Source of the DNA: Mesorhizobium sp. Root157
Lineage (GTDB): Bacteria > Pseudomonadota > Alphaproteobacteria > Rhizobiales > Rhizobiaceae
Reading direction: 5' to 3'
Assembly (NCBI RefSeq): GCF_001427385.1
Contig: NZ_LMGJ01000008.1
Location: forward strand, 59,771-98,448
DNA length: 38,678 nt
Under the pieces are notes generated by a model. That model worked only from the letters and a program-made list of their open reading frames with translations. It did not search any database and was not told where the DNA came from. The translations under genes were made by a program, and so were the position numbers. This document shows, piece by piece, positions 20,719 to 30,047 of this stretch (position 1 is the stretch's first letter; the number at the start of each line of letters is the position of its first letter).

Positions 20719-21318
20719 ATGATCGAAAAACTCATTCTCGCTTCCGGCAGTCCGTTCCGCAAGGCGATGCTCGTCCATGCCGGGCTCGATATCGAGGCGA
20801 TTCCGGCCGATGTCGATGAACGGGCGCTCGAGGCGCCGTTGCAGGGCAGTGGCGTTTCGCCCGAAGACGTCGCGCTGGTGCTGGCCGAAGCCAAAGCAAT
20901 AGAGGTCAGCGAGTGCAACCCTGGCGTGCTGGTGCTCGGCTGCGACCAGACGCTGTCGCTGGGTGACACGGTGTTCCACAAGCCGGCCGACATGGAAGGC
21001 GCGCGGCGGCATCTTCTGGCGCTTTCCGGCAAGACGCATCAGTTGAACAGCGCCGCCGTTCTGGTGCGCGATGGCCAAGTGCTATGGCGTCATGTCGGCA
21101 TCGCCAACCTGACCATGCGCAAGCTGGAGCCTGCCTTCATCGGGCGCCACCTTGCCCGCGTCGGCGAAAAGGCACTGACAAGCGTTGGCGCCTACCAGAT
21201 CGAGGGCGAAGGCATACAGTTGTTCGAAACGATCGAAGGCGACTATTTCACCATTGTCGGCCTGCCTTTGCTTGCCGTGCTCGCCGAATTGCGCCGACTG
21301 GGTGCGATCGATGGCTGA
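20719..21318 (+). CDS. maf: Maf-family nucleoside triphosphate pyrophosphatase
   Basis: 199-residue enzyme that hydrolyses non-canonical or modified nucleotides. The family start [14 protein letters not shown] (Maf motif SxSPxR) is at residues 5-18, followed by DERALEAP and the active-site Asp in [27 protein letters not shown] is the conserved C-terminal motif. The ATG at 20719 gives the family N-terminus. The last 8 bases overlap the aroE start, so the genes are coupled. Whether it is the dTTP/UTP or the 7-methyl-GTP type cannot be decided from the motifs. Confidence 0.93.
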   Translation: MIEKLILASGSPFRKAMLVHAGLDIEAIPADVDERALEAPLQGSGVSPEDVALVLAEAKAIEVSECNPGVLVLGCDQTLSLGDTVFHKPADMEGARRHLLALSGKTHQLNSAAVLVRDGQVLWRHVGIANLTMRKLEPAFIGRHLARVGEKALTSVGAYQIEGEGIQLFETIEGDYFTIVGLPLLAVLAELRRLGAIDG

Positions 21319-22153
21319 AACTTCGATCCGGGCTTTCGTTGTCGGCCACCCGATCGCCCATTCGCGCTCGCCGAAGATACATCGCCATTGGCTCGAAGCC
21401 TTCGGCATTGCCGGCAGCTACGAGGCTGTCGATGTCGCACCGGCCGGTCTGGCTGCTTTCGTTGGCGGCTTGAACAGGCAAGGCTTTCGGGGCGGCAACG
21501 TCACCATCCCGCACAAGGAAGGGGTGTTTGCCCTTGCCGAACGGCGCGATGAGGCAGCCGAGGAGATCGGCGCGGTCAATACGCTGTGGTTTGAAGACGG
21601 CACGCTGTGGGGCGGCAACACCGACGCACACGGCTTCGCGGCCAATCTCGACGAATATGCCCTCGATTGGGACCGCAACGGCCCTGCCGTCGTGCTGGGA
21701 GCCGGCGGTGCGGCGCGCGCCGTCGTCCATGCCCTGAAGCAGCGCGGGATCAAGGATATCCGCATCGTCAACCGCACGTTGGCCCGGGCAAGAGAGCTTG
21801 GTGACCGCTTCGGTGCCGGCGTTTCTGCGCATGCTCTGGGCGCGACCGGGGAACTGCTGGCAGACGCGGGGCTCCTCGTCAACACCACGGCGCTCGGCAT
21901 GCATGGCAATGAAGGATTGCTCGCCGATCCGGCCCTGCTGCCCGAAAAGGCGATCGTGACCGATATCGTGTATGTTCCTTTGGAAACGCCGCTGCTGGCT
22001 GCGGCCAAGGCGCATGGGCTGAAGACCGTCGACGGCCTTGGCATGCTGCTTCACCAAGCCGTGCCGGGATTCGAACACTGGTTCGGTAAACGCCCGGTGG
22101 TCACGCCGGATTTGCGTGCTTCTATCGTTGCTGATCTGGGTGCGGCAGCATGA
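21311..22153 (+). CDS. aroE: Shikimate dehydrogenase (NADP+)
   Basis: 280-residue enzyme of the shikimate pathway that reduces 3-dehydroshikimate. The substrate-binding N-terminus shows [17 protein letters not shown], and the catalytic Lys lies in [11 protein letters not shown]. The Asp of the Asn/Asp pair is in NTDAHGF. The NADP-binding loop is [15 protein letters not shown]. The start overlaps maf by 8 bp and the stop overlaps coaE as ATGA. Confidence 0.96.
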   Translation: MAETSIRAFVVGHPIAHSRSPKIHRHWLEAFGIAGSYEAVDVAPAGLAAFVGGLNRQGFRGGNVTIPHKEGVFALAERRDEAAEEIGAVNTLWFEDGTLWGGNTDAHGFAANLDEYALDWDRNGPAVVLGAGGAARAVVHALKQRGIKDIRIVNRTLARARELGDRFGAGVSAHALGATGELLADAGLLVNTTALGMHGNEGLLADPALLPEKAIVTDIVYVPLETPLLAAAKAHGLKTVDGLGMLLHQAVPGFEHWFGKRPVVTPDLRASIVADLGAAA

Positions 22154-22740
22154 TCGTTCTTGGCCTCACAGGGTCCATTGGCATGGGCAAGTCGACCGCG
22201 GCGAAGATGTTCGCTGAGGCCGGCGTGCCGGTGCACGACTCCGATGAGGCCGTACATCGTCTTTATTCGGGCGTGGCGGTTCCATTGGTGGAAGCAGCTT
22301 TCCCAGGCACCACGCATGACGGCAGCGTCGACCGCGCCCTGCTTGGCAAGTACGTTCTGGGTGACCCGGTCGCGCTCAGGAAGCTGGAAGGGATCATCCA
22401 TCCGCTTGTCCGGGCCGACGCCGATGCTTTCCTGGCCCGTCATCGCGCTGCCGGCGCGGCGCTGGCAGTGCTGGACATTCCGTTGCTGTTCGAAACCGGA
22501 GGCCGCGACCGCGTTGACAAGGTTGTCGTCATCACGGCTCCGGCAGACATTCAACGGGCGCGCGTCCTGGCCCGCCCGGGCATGACTGAAGAGAAGTTCA
22601 AGGCGATCCTGGCGCGCCAGGTGTCGGACGCCGAAAAGCGCCGGCTTGCCGACTTCATTATAGATACCGTGCACGGCTTCGACACGACGCGCGCGAGCAT
22701 TCAGGCCATTATCGGTGAACTGACCGGGGATAAGCCCTAG
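22150..22740 (+). CDS. coaE: Dephospho-CoA kinase
   Basis: 196-residue kinase for the last step of coenzyme A synthesis. The Walker A motif [17 protein letters not shown] is at the N-terminus, followed by [10 protein letters not shown] and the [10 protein letters not shown] signature. The start ATG overlaps the aroE stop codon as ATGA. It is part of the maf-aroE-coaE unit, with dnaQ 65 bp downstream. Confidence 0.96.
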   Translation: MIVLGLTGSIGMGKSTAAKMFAEAGVPVHDSDEAVHRLYSGVAVPLVEAAFPGTTHDGSVDRALLGKYVLGDPVALRKLEGIIHPLVRADADAFLARHRAAGAALAVLDIPLLFETGGRDRVDKVVVITAPADIQRARVLARPGMTEEKFKAILARQVSDAEKRRLADFIIDTVHGFDTTRASIQAIIGELTGDKP

Positions 22741-22805
22741 CCGCCGGACAGCCGAACCTTGCCGATCATGCAGCCCTTGGCCATCTTGGACTATGGAGCG
22801 AATCG

Positions 22806-23510
22806 ATGCGTGAGATCATTTTCGACACCGAAACCACTGGCCTCGACTCGCGCGAGGACCGCATCATCGAACTGGGCGGTGTCGAGATGGTGAACCGCTT
22901 CCCGACCGGGCGCAGCTTTCACTTCTTCATCAATCCGCAGGGCCGCCAGATCCACGCCGACGCGCAGGCCGTGCACGGCATCACCGCCGCCGAACTGGCC
23001 GACAAGCCGGTTTTCGGCGCAATTGCGGACGAATTCATCGAACTCGTCGACGGGGCCAAGCTGGTCGCCCACAATGCGAATTTCGATATAGGCTTCATCA
23101 ATGCCGAGTTCGCGCGCATCGGCCGCCCGCCCATCGGGCCGGAGCGCGTCGTGGATACGCTGGCGCTCGCCAAGCGCAAGCATCCGATGGGACCGAACTC
23201 GCTCGACGCACTGTGCCGGCGCTACGGCATCGACAACAGCCACCGCACCATGCACGGCGCGCTGCTGGACTCCGAACTGCTGGCCGAAGTCTATATCGAA
23301 CTGATCGGGGGCAAACAGGCAGCACTTGTTCTCGACAATGCCGCGGCATCGGGTGCGGATACAATCCGCATCGAGCATGCCGAACTGACGATTGCCGCTC
23401 GCCCCGCGCCGCTGCCGGCGCGCTTGAGCGAGGCTGAGCTTGCAGCCCACGCTGCCCTCGTCGAGACGCTCGGCGAAAAGGCCGTTTGGCTGGCTGTTGC
23501 GGCCAAATAA
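22806..23510 (+). CDS. dnaQ: DNA polymerase III subunit epsilon (proofreading exonuclease)
   Basis: 234-residue 3'-5' exonuclease of the DEDDh type. Exo I is IIFDTETTGLD (residues 4-14), Exo II contains LVAHNANFDIGFIN, and Exo III is MHGALLDSELLAEVY. A C-terminal region binds the alpha subunit in the family. The start ATG follows GGAGCGAATCG. It ends in a hairpin terminator shared with the convergent secB. Confidence 0.96.
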   Translation: MREIIFDTETTGLDSREDRIIELGGVEMVNRFPTGRSFHFFINPQGRQIHADAQAVHGITAAELADKPVFGAIADEFIELVDGAKLVAHNANFDIGFINAEFARIGRPPIGPERVVDTLALAKRKHPMGPNSLDALCRRYGIDNSHRTMHGALLDSELLAEVYIELIGGKQAALVLDNAAASGADTIRIEHAELTIAARPAPLPARLSEAELAAHAALVETLGEKAVWLAVAAK

Positions 23511-23511
23511 A

Positions 23512-23531
23512 AACCCGGCCGAAGCCGGGTT
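23512..23531. terminator. Bidirectional hairpin terminator between dnaQ and secB
   Basis: AACCCGGC-CGAA-GCCGGGTT is a perfect 8-bp stem with a tetraloop, right after the dnaQ stop codon. On the minus strand it is followed by TTTTTATTT, so it is a good terminator for secB. In the plus direction only TCTTCAT follows. Confidence 0.85.
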
Positions 23532-23558
23532 CTTCATGTGGGCCTCAGGCTCCTTTGA

Positions 23559-24056
23559 TCAGCTGACCTTGACCTTGGAGGCAGCCTGATCTTCTGCGAT
23601 CTTCTGCTGGAACATCTGGGCGAAATCGATCGGGTCGAGCATCAGCGGCGGGAAACCGCCATTGCGCGTCGCCTCAGCGATGATCTGGCGCGCGAACGGG
23701 AACAATAGCCGAGGGCATTCGATGAACAGGACTGGCAGCATATGCTCCTGCGGGAAGCCGGCGACGCTGAATACGCCGCCATAGACGAGCTCGACGTTGA
23801 ACAGCACGTCCTTGTCGACCGTGGCCTTGGCGTTCAGCGTCAGGTTGACGTCGAACTGCTGCTCGGACAGCGGATTTGCGTTGACGTTGACGTTGATGGC
23901 GATGCCGGGAGCCTTGTCGCGCGAACGCAGGGAATTAGGTGCGCCGGGGCTTTCGAAGGAGAGATCCTTCACATATTGTGCCAGCACGTTCAGCGTCGGC
24001 TGCGTTCCATTGCCGTTGGTCGCGGCACCCTTCGGCGTTTCGTCGTTTTCGGCCAT
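23559..24056 (-). CDS. secB: Protein-export chaperone SecB
   Basis: 165-residue tetrameric chaperone that keeps preproteins unfolded for the Sec translocase. The core is recognisable: [27 protein letters not shown] and the C-terminal [20 protein letters not shown]. The length fits alphaproteobacterial SecB. The ATG at 24056 is preferred to the longer frame because the upstream part has no family character. Confidence 0.96.
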   Translation of the reverse strand: MAENDETPKGAATNGNGTQPTLNVLAQYVKDLSFESPGAPNSLRSRDKAPGIAINVNVNANPLSEQQFDVNLTLNAKATVDKDVLFNVELVYGGVFSVAGFPQEHMLPVLFIECPRLLFPFARQIIAEATRNGGFPPLMLDPIDFAQMFQQKIAEDQAASKVKVS

Positions 24057-24152
24057 GAGCCCATTCCCTTTTTCGGGCCTAGTGGCCCCGATTGAAGTTG
24101 CGCGTTCGCTATCATTTCCGGCATGACAAGACAAGGTTTTGCCGGTGGTCGC

Positions 24153-24647
24153 CTATTCGTCTGGCAGCCGGCGCCAAGGGGACTGGTCGTCGGGGCGACC
24201 ATCGCGCCGCTTGTAGTCGTCGTTGTCGAGATCGATGGTCTTGCCGCGCTGGCGGGGGTTGAAGCCGCTGGCAGCGCCGAACTCGCTCACGACGGCGACG
24301 CGTTTCTTCAGGTACCGCCACGCCAGGTCGCGCACCGGCGGCAACAGGAACAACAGTCCGAGGATCGAGGTGATGAAGCCTGGCACCATCAACAGGATGG
24401 CTGCAAACACCATCATCGCCCCATGCGCCAGCTGGCTGCTGGGGTCGCGCCCGGCATCCATCTCGGTCCGCACCCTGGCCATGACGCCAAAGCCCTGATG
24501 TCTGATCAGCAGGCTGCCGGCTATCGTGGAGGCAAGCACGAGGCCGATCGTGGCCAATGCGCCGATCTTGCTGCCGACGACGACAAATCCTGCGATTTCG
24601 GCGAGCGGAAGCGCAAGTATAAGCACGGGAAGAAGCGAAGTTCGCAA
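24153..24647 (-). CDS. fxsA: FxsA family membrane protein
   Basis: 164-residue inner-membrane protein of the FxsA family, whose founding member suppresses exclusion of phage T7 by the F plasmid in E. coli; its normal role is unknown. The first hydrophobic segment is at about residues 6-26 (PVLILALPLAEIAGFVVVG). The TTIG-type region IGLVLASTIAGSLLIRHQG and the C-terminal hydrophobic segment LLMVPGFITSILGLLFLLPP are visible. It starts with TTG at 24647; no good ribosome site is seen, but the family N-terminus matches. The neighbours secB and the Tim44 gene are the same as in Caulobacter. Confidence 0.85.
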   Translation of the reverse strand: MRTSLLPVLILALPLAEIAGFVVVGSKIGALATIGLVLASTIAGSLLIRHQGFGVMARVRTEMDAGRDPSSQLAHGAMMVFAAILLMVPGFITSILGLLFLLPPVRDLAWRYLKKRVAVVSEFGAASGFNPRQRGKTIDLDNDDYKRRDGRPDDQSPWRRLPDE

Positions 24648-24845
24648 ATCGGAGCCGTTTGTTCGTTGTTTTGGCCAGAGGCACCATTTGCCGCTGGCAC
24701 TGGTTCCTTCAGATAGGTATGCCTGCCATTGATTTGAATGATTGTCTCTCGCGTTCTATATGCTTTGATAGCCGGATGCCAGATGAGGGCGAGTCCGGCT
24801 TGGTCAGCCGAACAGAGGCCGAAACAGGGATTGAGTGGCGCAAGC

Positions 24846-25553
24846 ATGGAATTCTTCGACTTCGGCACGATTTTCTTCCTGGTCGCGGCAGTGGTGATCT
24901 TCTTCCAGCTGCGCAACGTGCTTGGCCGGCGTACCGGCAGCGAACGGCCGCCGTTCGACCCCTATGCCGCATCGCGCAAATCCGCAAAAGACGACACAGA
25001 AGCATCCGACAACGTGGTGGCGCTGCCGCGCAAGCGTGCGCCTGGCGAGCCGCCAGCGGACGTCTATGCCGACATCGATGCTTTTGCCAAACCCGATACC
25101 GATTTGAACAAGGGCCTGCGCGCCATCAAGGATAATGACGCCAGCTTCGAGCCGAAGGGCTTCGTCGACGGCGCCAAGATGGCCTATGAGATGATCGTCA
25201 TGGCCTATGCCGACGGTGACAGGAAAACCTTGAAGGGCCTGTTGTCGCGCGAAGTCTTCGATGGTTTTGTCGCGGCGATCTCGGAGCGCGAGGCGAAGTC
25301 CGAACAGATTCAGTCGTCCTTCGTCGGCATCGACAAGGCAGACATCGTGTCCGCGGAAATGAAAGGCTCGGAAGCCCATGTCACGCTGCGGATTGTCAGC
25401 GAGCTGATCTCGGCGACGCGCGACAAGGCAGGCACCGTCATCGATGGCGATCCCGAGACGGTCGCAGAGGTCAAGGACGTCTGGACCTTCGCCCGCGACA
25501 CACGTTCGCGCGATCCCAACTGGAAGCTTGTCGCGACCGAAGAAGAAGACTGA
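24846..25553 (+). CDS. Tim44 domain-containing protein
   Basis: 235-residue membrane-anchored protein. The N-terminal hydrophobic segment at about residues 8-20 (TIFFLVAAVVIFFQL) is followed by a charged low-complexity stretch. The C-terminal Tim44-like domain is recognisable (FVDGAKMAYEMIVMAYADGD and LVATEEED). The C-terminal domain is related to that of mitochondrial Tim44, and bacterial members are thought to act at the membrane. I chose the ATG at 24846 because the earlier part of the frame is unrelated. It precedes mltA by 24 bp. Confidence 0.85.
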   Translation: MEFFDFGTIFFLVAAVVIFFQLRNVLGRRTGSERPPFDPYAASRKSAKDDTEASDNVVALPRKRAPGEPPADVYADIDAFAKPDTDLNKGLRAIKDNDASFEPKGFVDGAKMAYEMIVMAYADGDRKTLKGLLSREVFDGFVAAISEREAKSEQIQSSFVGIDKADIVSAEMKGSEAHVTLRIVSELISATRDKAGTVIDGDPETVAEVKDVWTFARDTRSRDPNWKLVATEEED

Positions 25554-25577
25554 ATTCATCAGCGGCGGCGGACGCCT

Positions 25578-26720
25578 GTGTCGCAACCATCTCCTTTCAT
25601 AGAACGCCGCTTTGATGAGCTTCCCGGCTGGCAAGACGACGACCAGTTCGCCGCCTTTGCCGCTTTCCGGCGCAGCGCCGAGCATGTGCTGGTAAAGCCA
25701 TACCGCGCCGGCGCGCTCGGCATTGAATGTTCTGCATTTGCCAAGGCCAATGCCGAGGCGCTGAACGCAGCGCCGGCCGACCGGATCGAGGCACGGGCTT
25801 TCTTCGAGCGCCACTTCGTCCCGTTGCAAATGCGCGCCGACGCTGGCGGTACCGGCCTTGTCACCGGCTTTTACGAACCCGAGGTGGAAGCCTCCCCGGT
25901 TCAGACGGCGCATTTTCCAGTGCCATTGCTGGCGCGTCCGCCCGATCTCATCGATGTCGATGACGCCAATCGTCCGCCCGGCCTGGACCCTTATCTGGCC
26001 TTTGCGCGGGCGACGCCGGATGGCGTGCCAACCGGCCTGGCCGAGTATTTCGACCGCGGCGAGATCGAGCGCGGCGCGCTGGCGGACCAAGGCTTGGAGA
26101 TTGCCTGGCTCGCCGACAAGGTCGACGCCTTCTTCATCCATGTGCAGGGCGCGGCGCGTCTGGCTATGACCAACGGCAGCCTGATGCGCGTGACCTATGC
26201 CGCCAAATCCGGACAGCGGTTTTCAGGCCCTGGCAGGATGCTGGCCGATCTGGGCGAAATCCCGCTTGCAGACGTCACCATGCAGTCGATCCGCGCCTGG
26301 TTCAAACGCAACCCGCAGCGCATCGACGAGATCCTTTGGCGCAACCGCTCCTATATCTTCTTCAAGGAAGCAGATGTGAGCGACCCGGCGCTTGGCCCGA
26401 TCGCCGCCGCCAAGGTGCCGTTGACGCCCGGCCGCTCGATTGCCGTCGATCGTCTGCTGCACACCTTCGGCACGCCGTTCTATATCGACGCGCCAGCCTT
26501 GACCGCGTTCGATGGCCGCCCGTTCCGGCGCCTGATGATCGCGCAAGATACCGGGTCGGCCATTATCGGCCCTACCCGGGGCGATCTTTTTGCCGGGTCA
26601 GGCGACGCGGCGGGCGAGATCGCTGGCGTGGTGCGCCACGCTGCCGACTTCTTTGCCCTCGTTCCGCGTGTACTTGCACCAAGGCTGTCGTGCCATACCG
26701 TTTCGGATGCCAATCAATGA
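25578..26720 (+). CDS. mltA: Murein transglycosylase MltA-domain protein
   Basis: 380-residue protein with the MltA barrel domain (GTGLVTGFYEPEVEAS, about residues 92-107) and the C-terminal 3D (double-psi) domain with YIDAPAL and AQDTGSAIIGPTRGDLFAGSGDAAG. It is predicted to cleave peptidoglycan glycan strands. No signal peptide or lipobox is visible at the N-terminus starting at GTG 25578. In E. coli MltA is an outer-membrane lipoprotein, so this protein would need another export route or an unrecognised upstream start. Its stop overlaps the Smr gene as ATGA. Confidence 0.85.
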   Translation: MSQPSPFIERRFDELPGWQDDDQFAAFAAFRRSAEHVLVKPYRAGALGIECSAFAKANAEALNAAPADRIEARAFFERHFVPLQMRADAGGTGLVTGFYEPEVEASPVQTAHFPVPLLARPPDLIDVDDANRPPGLDPYLAFARATPDGVPTGLAEYFDRGEIERGALADQGLEIAWLADKVDAFFIHVQGAARLAMTNGSLMRVTYAAKSGQRFSGPGRMLADLGEIPLADVTMQSIRAWFKRNPQRIDEILWRNRSYIFFKEADVSDPALGPIAAAKVPLTPGRSIAVDRLLHTFGTPFYIDAPALTAFDGRPFRRLMIAQDTGSAIIGPTRGDLFAGSGDAAGEIAGVVRHAADFFALVPRVLAPRLSCHTVSDANQ

Positions 26721-27244
26721 CCAGGCGCGTGGAAAAACCGCTGAACGAGGAGGACCGGGTGCTGTGGAGCCTGGTCGCCCGCAGTGCCAGGCCGCTCAAG
26801 GGCAAGGCAGCGGTGGGGCTTCCCGTCGCCGAAGTCCAGCCGCCACCTGCACCGCTGCCGCCATCGCCCGCACCTTCCGCCGTACAGGCCAAGCCGAAGC
26901 CGCTGGCGGCACCGCATCGCCTTGACGAGCCGACGCTGGACAAGCTGTCGAAGGGCCGCCTGCCGATCGAGGGCAGGGTCGACCTCCACGGCATGACGCA
27001 GGAACAGGCCTATTCTCTGCTCTATTCCTTCCTGCATCGGGCTCATGCCGGCGGCGTGCGCTATGTATTGGTGATCACCGGCAAGGGGTCGTCTTCCGGC
27101 GGCGATGGCGTGCTGCGCCGCTCGGTACCGGCATGGTTGTCGACACCGGCCTTCCGGCTCTTCGTGTCCAGTCATGACCATGCTGCGCGCCATCATGGTG
27201 GCTCGGGCGCGCTCTATGTGCGCCTGCGCCGGGTGCGGTCATGA
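26717..27244 (+). CDS. Smr/MutS2 C-terminal domain-containing protein
   Basis: 175-residue protein with a proline-rich segment at about residues 36-65 and a C-terminal Smr domain (VDLHGMTQEQAYSLLYSFL, then VLVITGKGSSSGGDGVLRR). The motifs DLHG and TGKG are the family signature of a nicking nuclease; the function is not established for this subfamily. It is coupled to mltA in front and to the XRE gene behind (both ATGA). Confidence 0.88.
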   Translation: MTRRVEKPLNEEDRVLWSLVARSARPLKGKAAVGLPVAEVQPPPAPLPPSPAPSAVQAKPKPLAAPHRLDEPTLDKLSKGRLPIEGRVDLHGMTQEQAYSLLYSFLHRAHAGGVRYVLVITGKGSSSGGDGVLRRSVPAWLSTPAFRLFVSSHDHAARHHGGSGALYVRLRRVRS

Positions 27245-27621
27245 CACCTTTGGGCGAAAAAATCCGGCAGATGCGGCGCGAGCGTGGCGCCAGCCAGAAG
27301 GATATGGCCGCGGCGGTCGGCGTGAGTGCCGCCTATCTATCGGCGCTAGAGCACGGCCGGCGCGGCGTGCCGAGCTGGACGCTGCTCCAGAAGATCATTG
27401 GCTATTTCAACATCATCTGGGACGAGGCCGAGGAGTTCCAGCGCTTGGCCGAGACATCGCGGCCACGGGTCAAGCTCGACACGTCGGGCCTGTCGCCCGC
27501 CGCGACAGAACTCGCCAACCTTTTGGCAGAGAGTATCGACAGACTGGACGAAGCTGAAATCCGCCATATCACCGCTTCGGTCAGGCAGATGCTCGACCGG
27601 GCAAGACGCGCCGGCTCCTGA
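27241..27621 (+). CDS. XRE family helix-turn-helix regulator
   Basis: 126-residue DNA-binding protein. The N-terminal HTH (about residues 5-60) shows SQKDMAAAVGVSAAYLSALE followed by HGRRGVPSW. The C-terminal half is helical and has no recognisable ligand domain. Its start overlaps the Smr gene stop as ATGA, so it is the fourth gene of the Tim44-mltA-Smr unit. Targets are unknown. Confidence 0.9.
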   Translation: MTPLGEKIRQMRRERGASQKDMAAAVGVSAAYLSALEHGRRGVPSWTLLQKIIGYFNIIWDEAEEFQRLAETSRPRVKLDTSGLSPAATELANLLAESIDRLDEAEIRHITASVRQMLDRARRAGS

Positions 27622-27720
27622 CACCTTGCCGTCAGCAAGGGGCTGAGTAAGGCCTTGTTGAAAGGCCGGCGACAGGTCAATCTCGAATCTCGTTTCCGGC
27701 GGCTTTCGAGAAGGCAAACC

Positions 27721-28347
27721 ATGATTCTGATCGGCCAGTATGATTCGCCCTTTGTCCGCCGCGTCGGTATAGCGCTGACCCTTTATGGGCTGAGTTTCGA
27801 ACACCGGCCATGGGGTGTTTTCGGCGACACCGACAAGATACGCCAGTACAATCCGCTGGTGCGGGTACCGACACTGGTGCTCGACAATGGCGAGGTGCTG
27901 ATCGAAAGCCATTTGATCCTCGACTACATCGACAGCCTCGTACCTGCGGACCGGGTTTTGTTTCCGAGAGCCGAGCCTGCCCGGCATCAGGCGCTGAAAG
28001 TCGCCGCGCTGGCCACCGGCATGGCCGACAAGGTGGTCAGCCTGTTCTACGAGAAGCGTCTCCACCGCGAAGTGTCGCAAGTCTGGGTGGAGCGCTGCCG
28101 GACGCAGATTTCCGGTGTGCTTGCCGTGCTCGAGGCCGACCGCGCCGGACGCAGCAGCGCCTATTGGTTCGGAGAAACGCTCGGCCATGCCGACATTGCC
28201 GTCGCGGCGGTGCTGCGCGCGCTTTCCGAAGCGCATCCCGGCCTGATCGAGATCGCCGACTATCCGGCGCTGGCCGCCCATGCGGCCAGGCTCGAGGCCA
28301 TGCCGGTTTTCCAGACCATCATGCAGCCGTTCATTCCACCGGCTTGA
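27721..28347 (+). CDS. Glutathione S-transferase family protein
   Basis: 208-residue protein. The N-terminal thioredoxin-like domain is MILIGQYDSPFVRRVGIAL, and the glutathione-site region is VPTLVLDNGEVLIESHLIL with the conserved cis-Pro and Ser. The C-terminal all-helical GST domain is present. Class and substrate are not clear. The ATG at 27721 follows GAGAAGG and matches the family N-terminus. Confidence 0.87.
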   Translation: MILIGQYDSPFVRRVGIALTLYGLSFEHRPWGVFGDTDKIRQYNPLVRVPTLVLDNGEVLIESHLILDYIDSLVPADRVLFPRAEPARHQALKVAALATGMADKVVSLFYEKRLHREVSQVWVERCRTQISGVLAVLEADRAGRSSAYWFGETLGHADIAVAAVLRALSEAHPGLIEIADYPALAAHAARLEAMPVFQTIMQPFIPPA

Positions 28348-28370
28348 GCGACTGGAGCCAGAACATCGGG

Positions 28371-28422
28371 CCGAAAGGTGGGATCCGGTGTTCGGATAAT
28401 ACAATGCTCAAACAAAGAGATT
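28371..28422. repeat. Dispersed rhizobial-type intergenic repeat, copy 2
   Basis: CCGAAAGGTGGGATCC and the following GGATAATACA and ACAAAGAGA blocks match the repeat at 8482-8582 in inverted orientation. It lies between the GST gene and the prfC end. Confidence 0.6.
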
Positions 28423-28458
28423 GATAGCCTATGCATCCGTCAGGATGCATAGGCTATC
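28423..28458. terminator. Perfect 16-bp hairpin at prfC stop codon
   Basis: GATAGCCTATGCATCC (28423-28438), loop GTCA, and GGATGCATAGGCTATC (28443-28458) form a perfect 16-bp stem. Its last base is also the last base of the prfC stop codon (minus strand). It is not followed by a good T-run in either direction, so it is an unusually long but non-classical terminator or an mRNA 3'-end protector. Confidence 0.65.
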
Positions 28459-30047
28459 TAAGCGGCGTCGCGCACCTGATAGTCTTTTACCGCTGTGAAG
28501 CGGACCGCCTTCCAGCGCTCGGCCTCGTAGTTGAGGGAAAATTCGTGCTGGGCAAGGAACACCGGGTCGTTGTCGAGATCGCGGGCAATGTCGCCGCGAT
28601 GCGCCTCGATGAAGCGGGTGAGTTCGGCCCGTTCGTCGGCGGAGATCCAGCGGCAGACTGAAAAGCGCGACATCTCGAAATCGACGGGCAAGGAATACTC
28701 GATGCTGAGCCGCTCCTTCAGCACGTCGAGTTGCAGCGCGCCGACCACGCCGACGATCGCCGGCGATCCGTCTTCCGGGGAGAACAGCTGCACGACACCT
28801 TCTTCCGCCATCTGGTGCAGCGCTTCCTTGAGCTTCTTGGCCTTCATGGCATCGCCCAACCTGACACGACGCAGGATTTCGGGCGCGAAATTGGGCACTC
28901 CGCGAAACAGGATTTCCTCGCCTTCGGTCAGCGTGTCGCCGATGCGCAGCGTGCCGTGGTTGGGAATGCCGACGACATCGCCGGCATAGGCCTCATCGGC
29001 GGTGATGCGCGAGCGGGCGAAGAAGAACTGCGGCGCTGACAGGCTCAACGATTTGCCGGTGCGCACCAGCTTGGCCTTCATTCCGCGCTCCAGCGTGCCG
29101 GAACAGACCCGCACGAAGGCGATGCGGTCGCGATGATTGGGGTCCATATTGGCCTGGATCTTGAAGACGAAGGAGGTCATCTTCTCTTCCGTCGCCTCGA
29201 CCTTGCGCGTGTCGGCTTCCTGCGCGCGCGGTGCGGGCGCCCAGTCACCCAGCGCTTCGATCAGGTCCCGTACGCCGAAATTGCGCAGCGCCGAGCCGAA
29301 AAAGACCGGCGTCAAATGGCCTTGGCGAAAAGCTTCGAGATCGAAGGGCCGGCACGCTTCACGCGCCAGTTCCAGCTCCTCGATGAAGGCGGGGCGATCA
29401 TTCTCGGGCAGAAGACCTGCCGCGCGATTGGAGTCGGGACCGCTGACCGGCGTTCGGACCATTTCCTGATCGTGGTGGCGCACCGCGTTTCCGGCAAGGT
29501 GGTAGGTTCCCGCGAAGGTCTTGCCTTGCCCGATGGGCCAGGTGATCGGAGCGGTATCGAGCGCCAGCTTCTGCTCGATCTCGTCGAGGATTTCGAACGT
29601 GTCGCGCGCCTCGCGATCCATCTTGTTGACGAAGGTGACGATGGGAATGTCGCGCAGGCGGCAGACCTCGAACAGTTTCAGCGTACGCGGCTCGATGCCC
29701 TTGGCGGCGTCGATGACCATGACGGCGGAATCGACCGCCGACAGCGTTCTATAGGTGTCGTCGGCGAAATCCTCGTGGCCGGGCGTGTCGAGCAGGTTGA
29801 AGACATTGTCGTGATATTCGAACGTCATCACCGAGGTGACGACGGAAATGCCGCGCTCGCGCTCGATCTTCATCCAGTCCGACCGGGTCTGGATGCGGTC
29901 CTTCTTGGCCTTGACCTCACCGGCAAGCTGGATCGCGCCGCCGAACAAAAGCAGCTTTTCGGTCAGTGTCGTCTTGCCCGCGTCCGGATGCGCGATGATC
30001 GCAAAGGTGCGGCGGCGCCCGACCGCCTGTTCGATTGTCTCGGCCAA
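28458..30047 (-). CDS. prfC: Peptide chain release factor 3
   Basis: 529-residue GTPase that recycles class I release factors (RF1/RF2) after termination. The G domain has G1 AHPDAGKTTLTEKLLL, ERERGISV, DTPGHEDF and FVNKMDREARD. A beta-barrel domain and the RF3-specific C-terminal domain follow (ALQLDVLKERLSIEY). It starts with TTG at 30047; an AAAGGGA site lies 11 bases upstream. The length fits PrfC. Its stop codon is attached to a 16-bp hairpin. Confidence 0.96.
   Translation of the reverse strand: MAETIEQAVGRRRTFAIIAHPDAGKTTLTEKLLLFGGAIQLAGEVKAKKDRIQTRSDWMKIERERGISVVTSVMTFEYHDNVFNLLDTPGHEDFADDTYRTLSAVDSAVMVIDAAKGIEPRTLKLFEVCRLRDIPIVTFVNKMDREARDTFEILDEIEQKLALDTAPITWPIGQGKTFAGTYHLAGNAVRHHDQEMVRTPVSGPDSNRAAGLLPENDRPAFIEELELAREACRPFDLEAFRQGHLTPVFFGSALRNFGVRDLIEALGDWAPAPRAQEADTRKVEATEEKMTSFVFKIQANMDPNHRDRIAFVRVCSGTLERGMKAKLVRTGKSLSLSAPQFFFARSRITADEAYAGDVVGIPNHGTLRIGDTLTEGEEILFRGVPNFAPEILRRVRLGDAMKAKKLKEALHQMAEEGVVQLFSPEDGSPAIVGVVGALQLDVLKERLSIEYSLPVDFEMSRFSVCRWISADERAELTRFIEAHRGDIARDLDNDPVFLAQHEFSLNYEAERWKAVRFTAVKDYQVRDAA

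Noticed and set aside
19488..21032. Long minus-strand open frame (514 codons) over oriC, the PPDK-regulator and maf
   Set aside because: Crosses the proposed origin and two well-identified genes on the other strand; shadow composition.
24804..26141. Minus-strand open frame (445 codons) opposite the Tim44 and mltA genes
   Set aside because: Antisense to two recognised genes; no family features.
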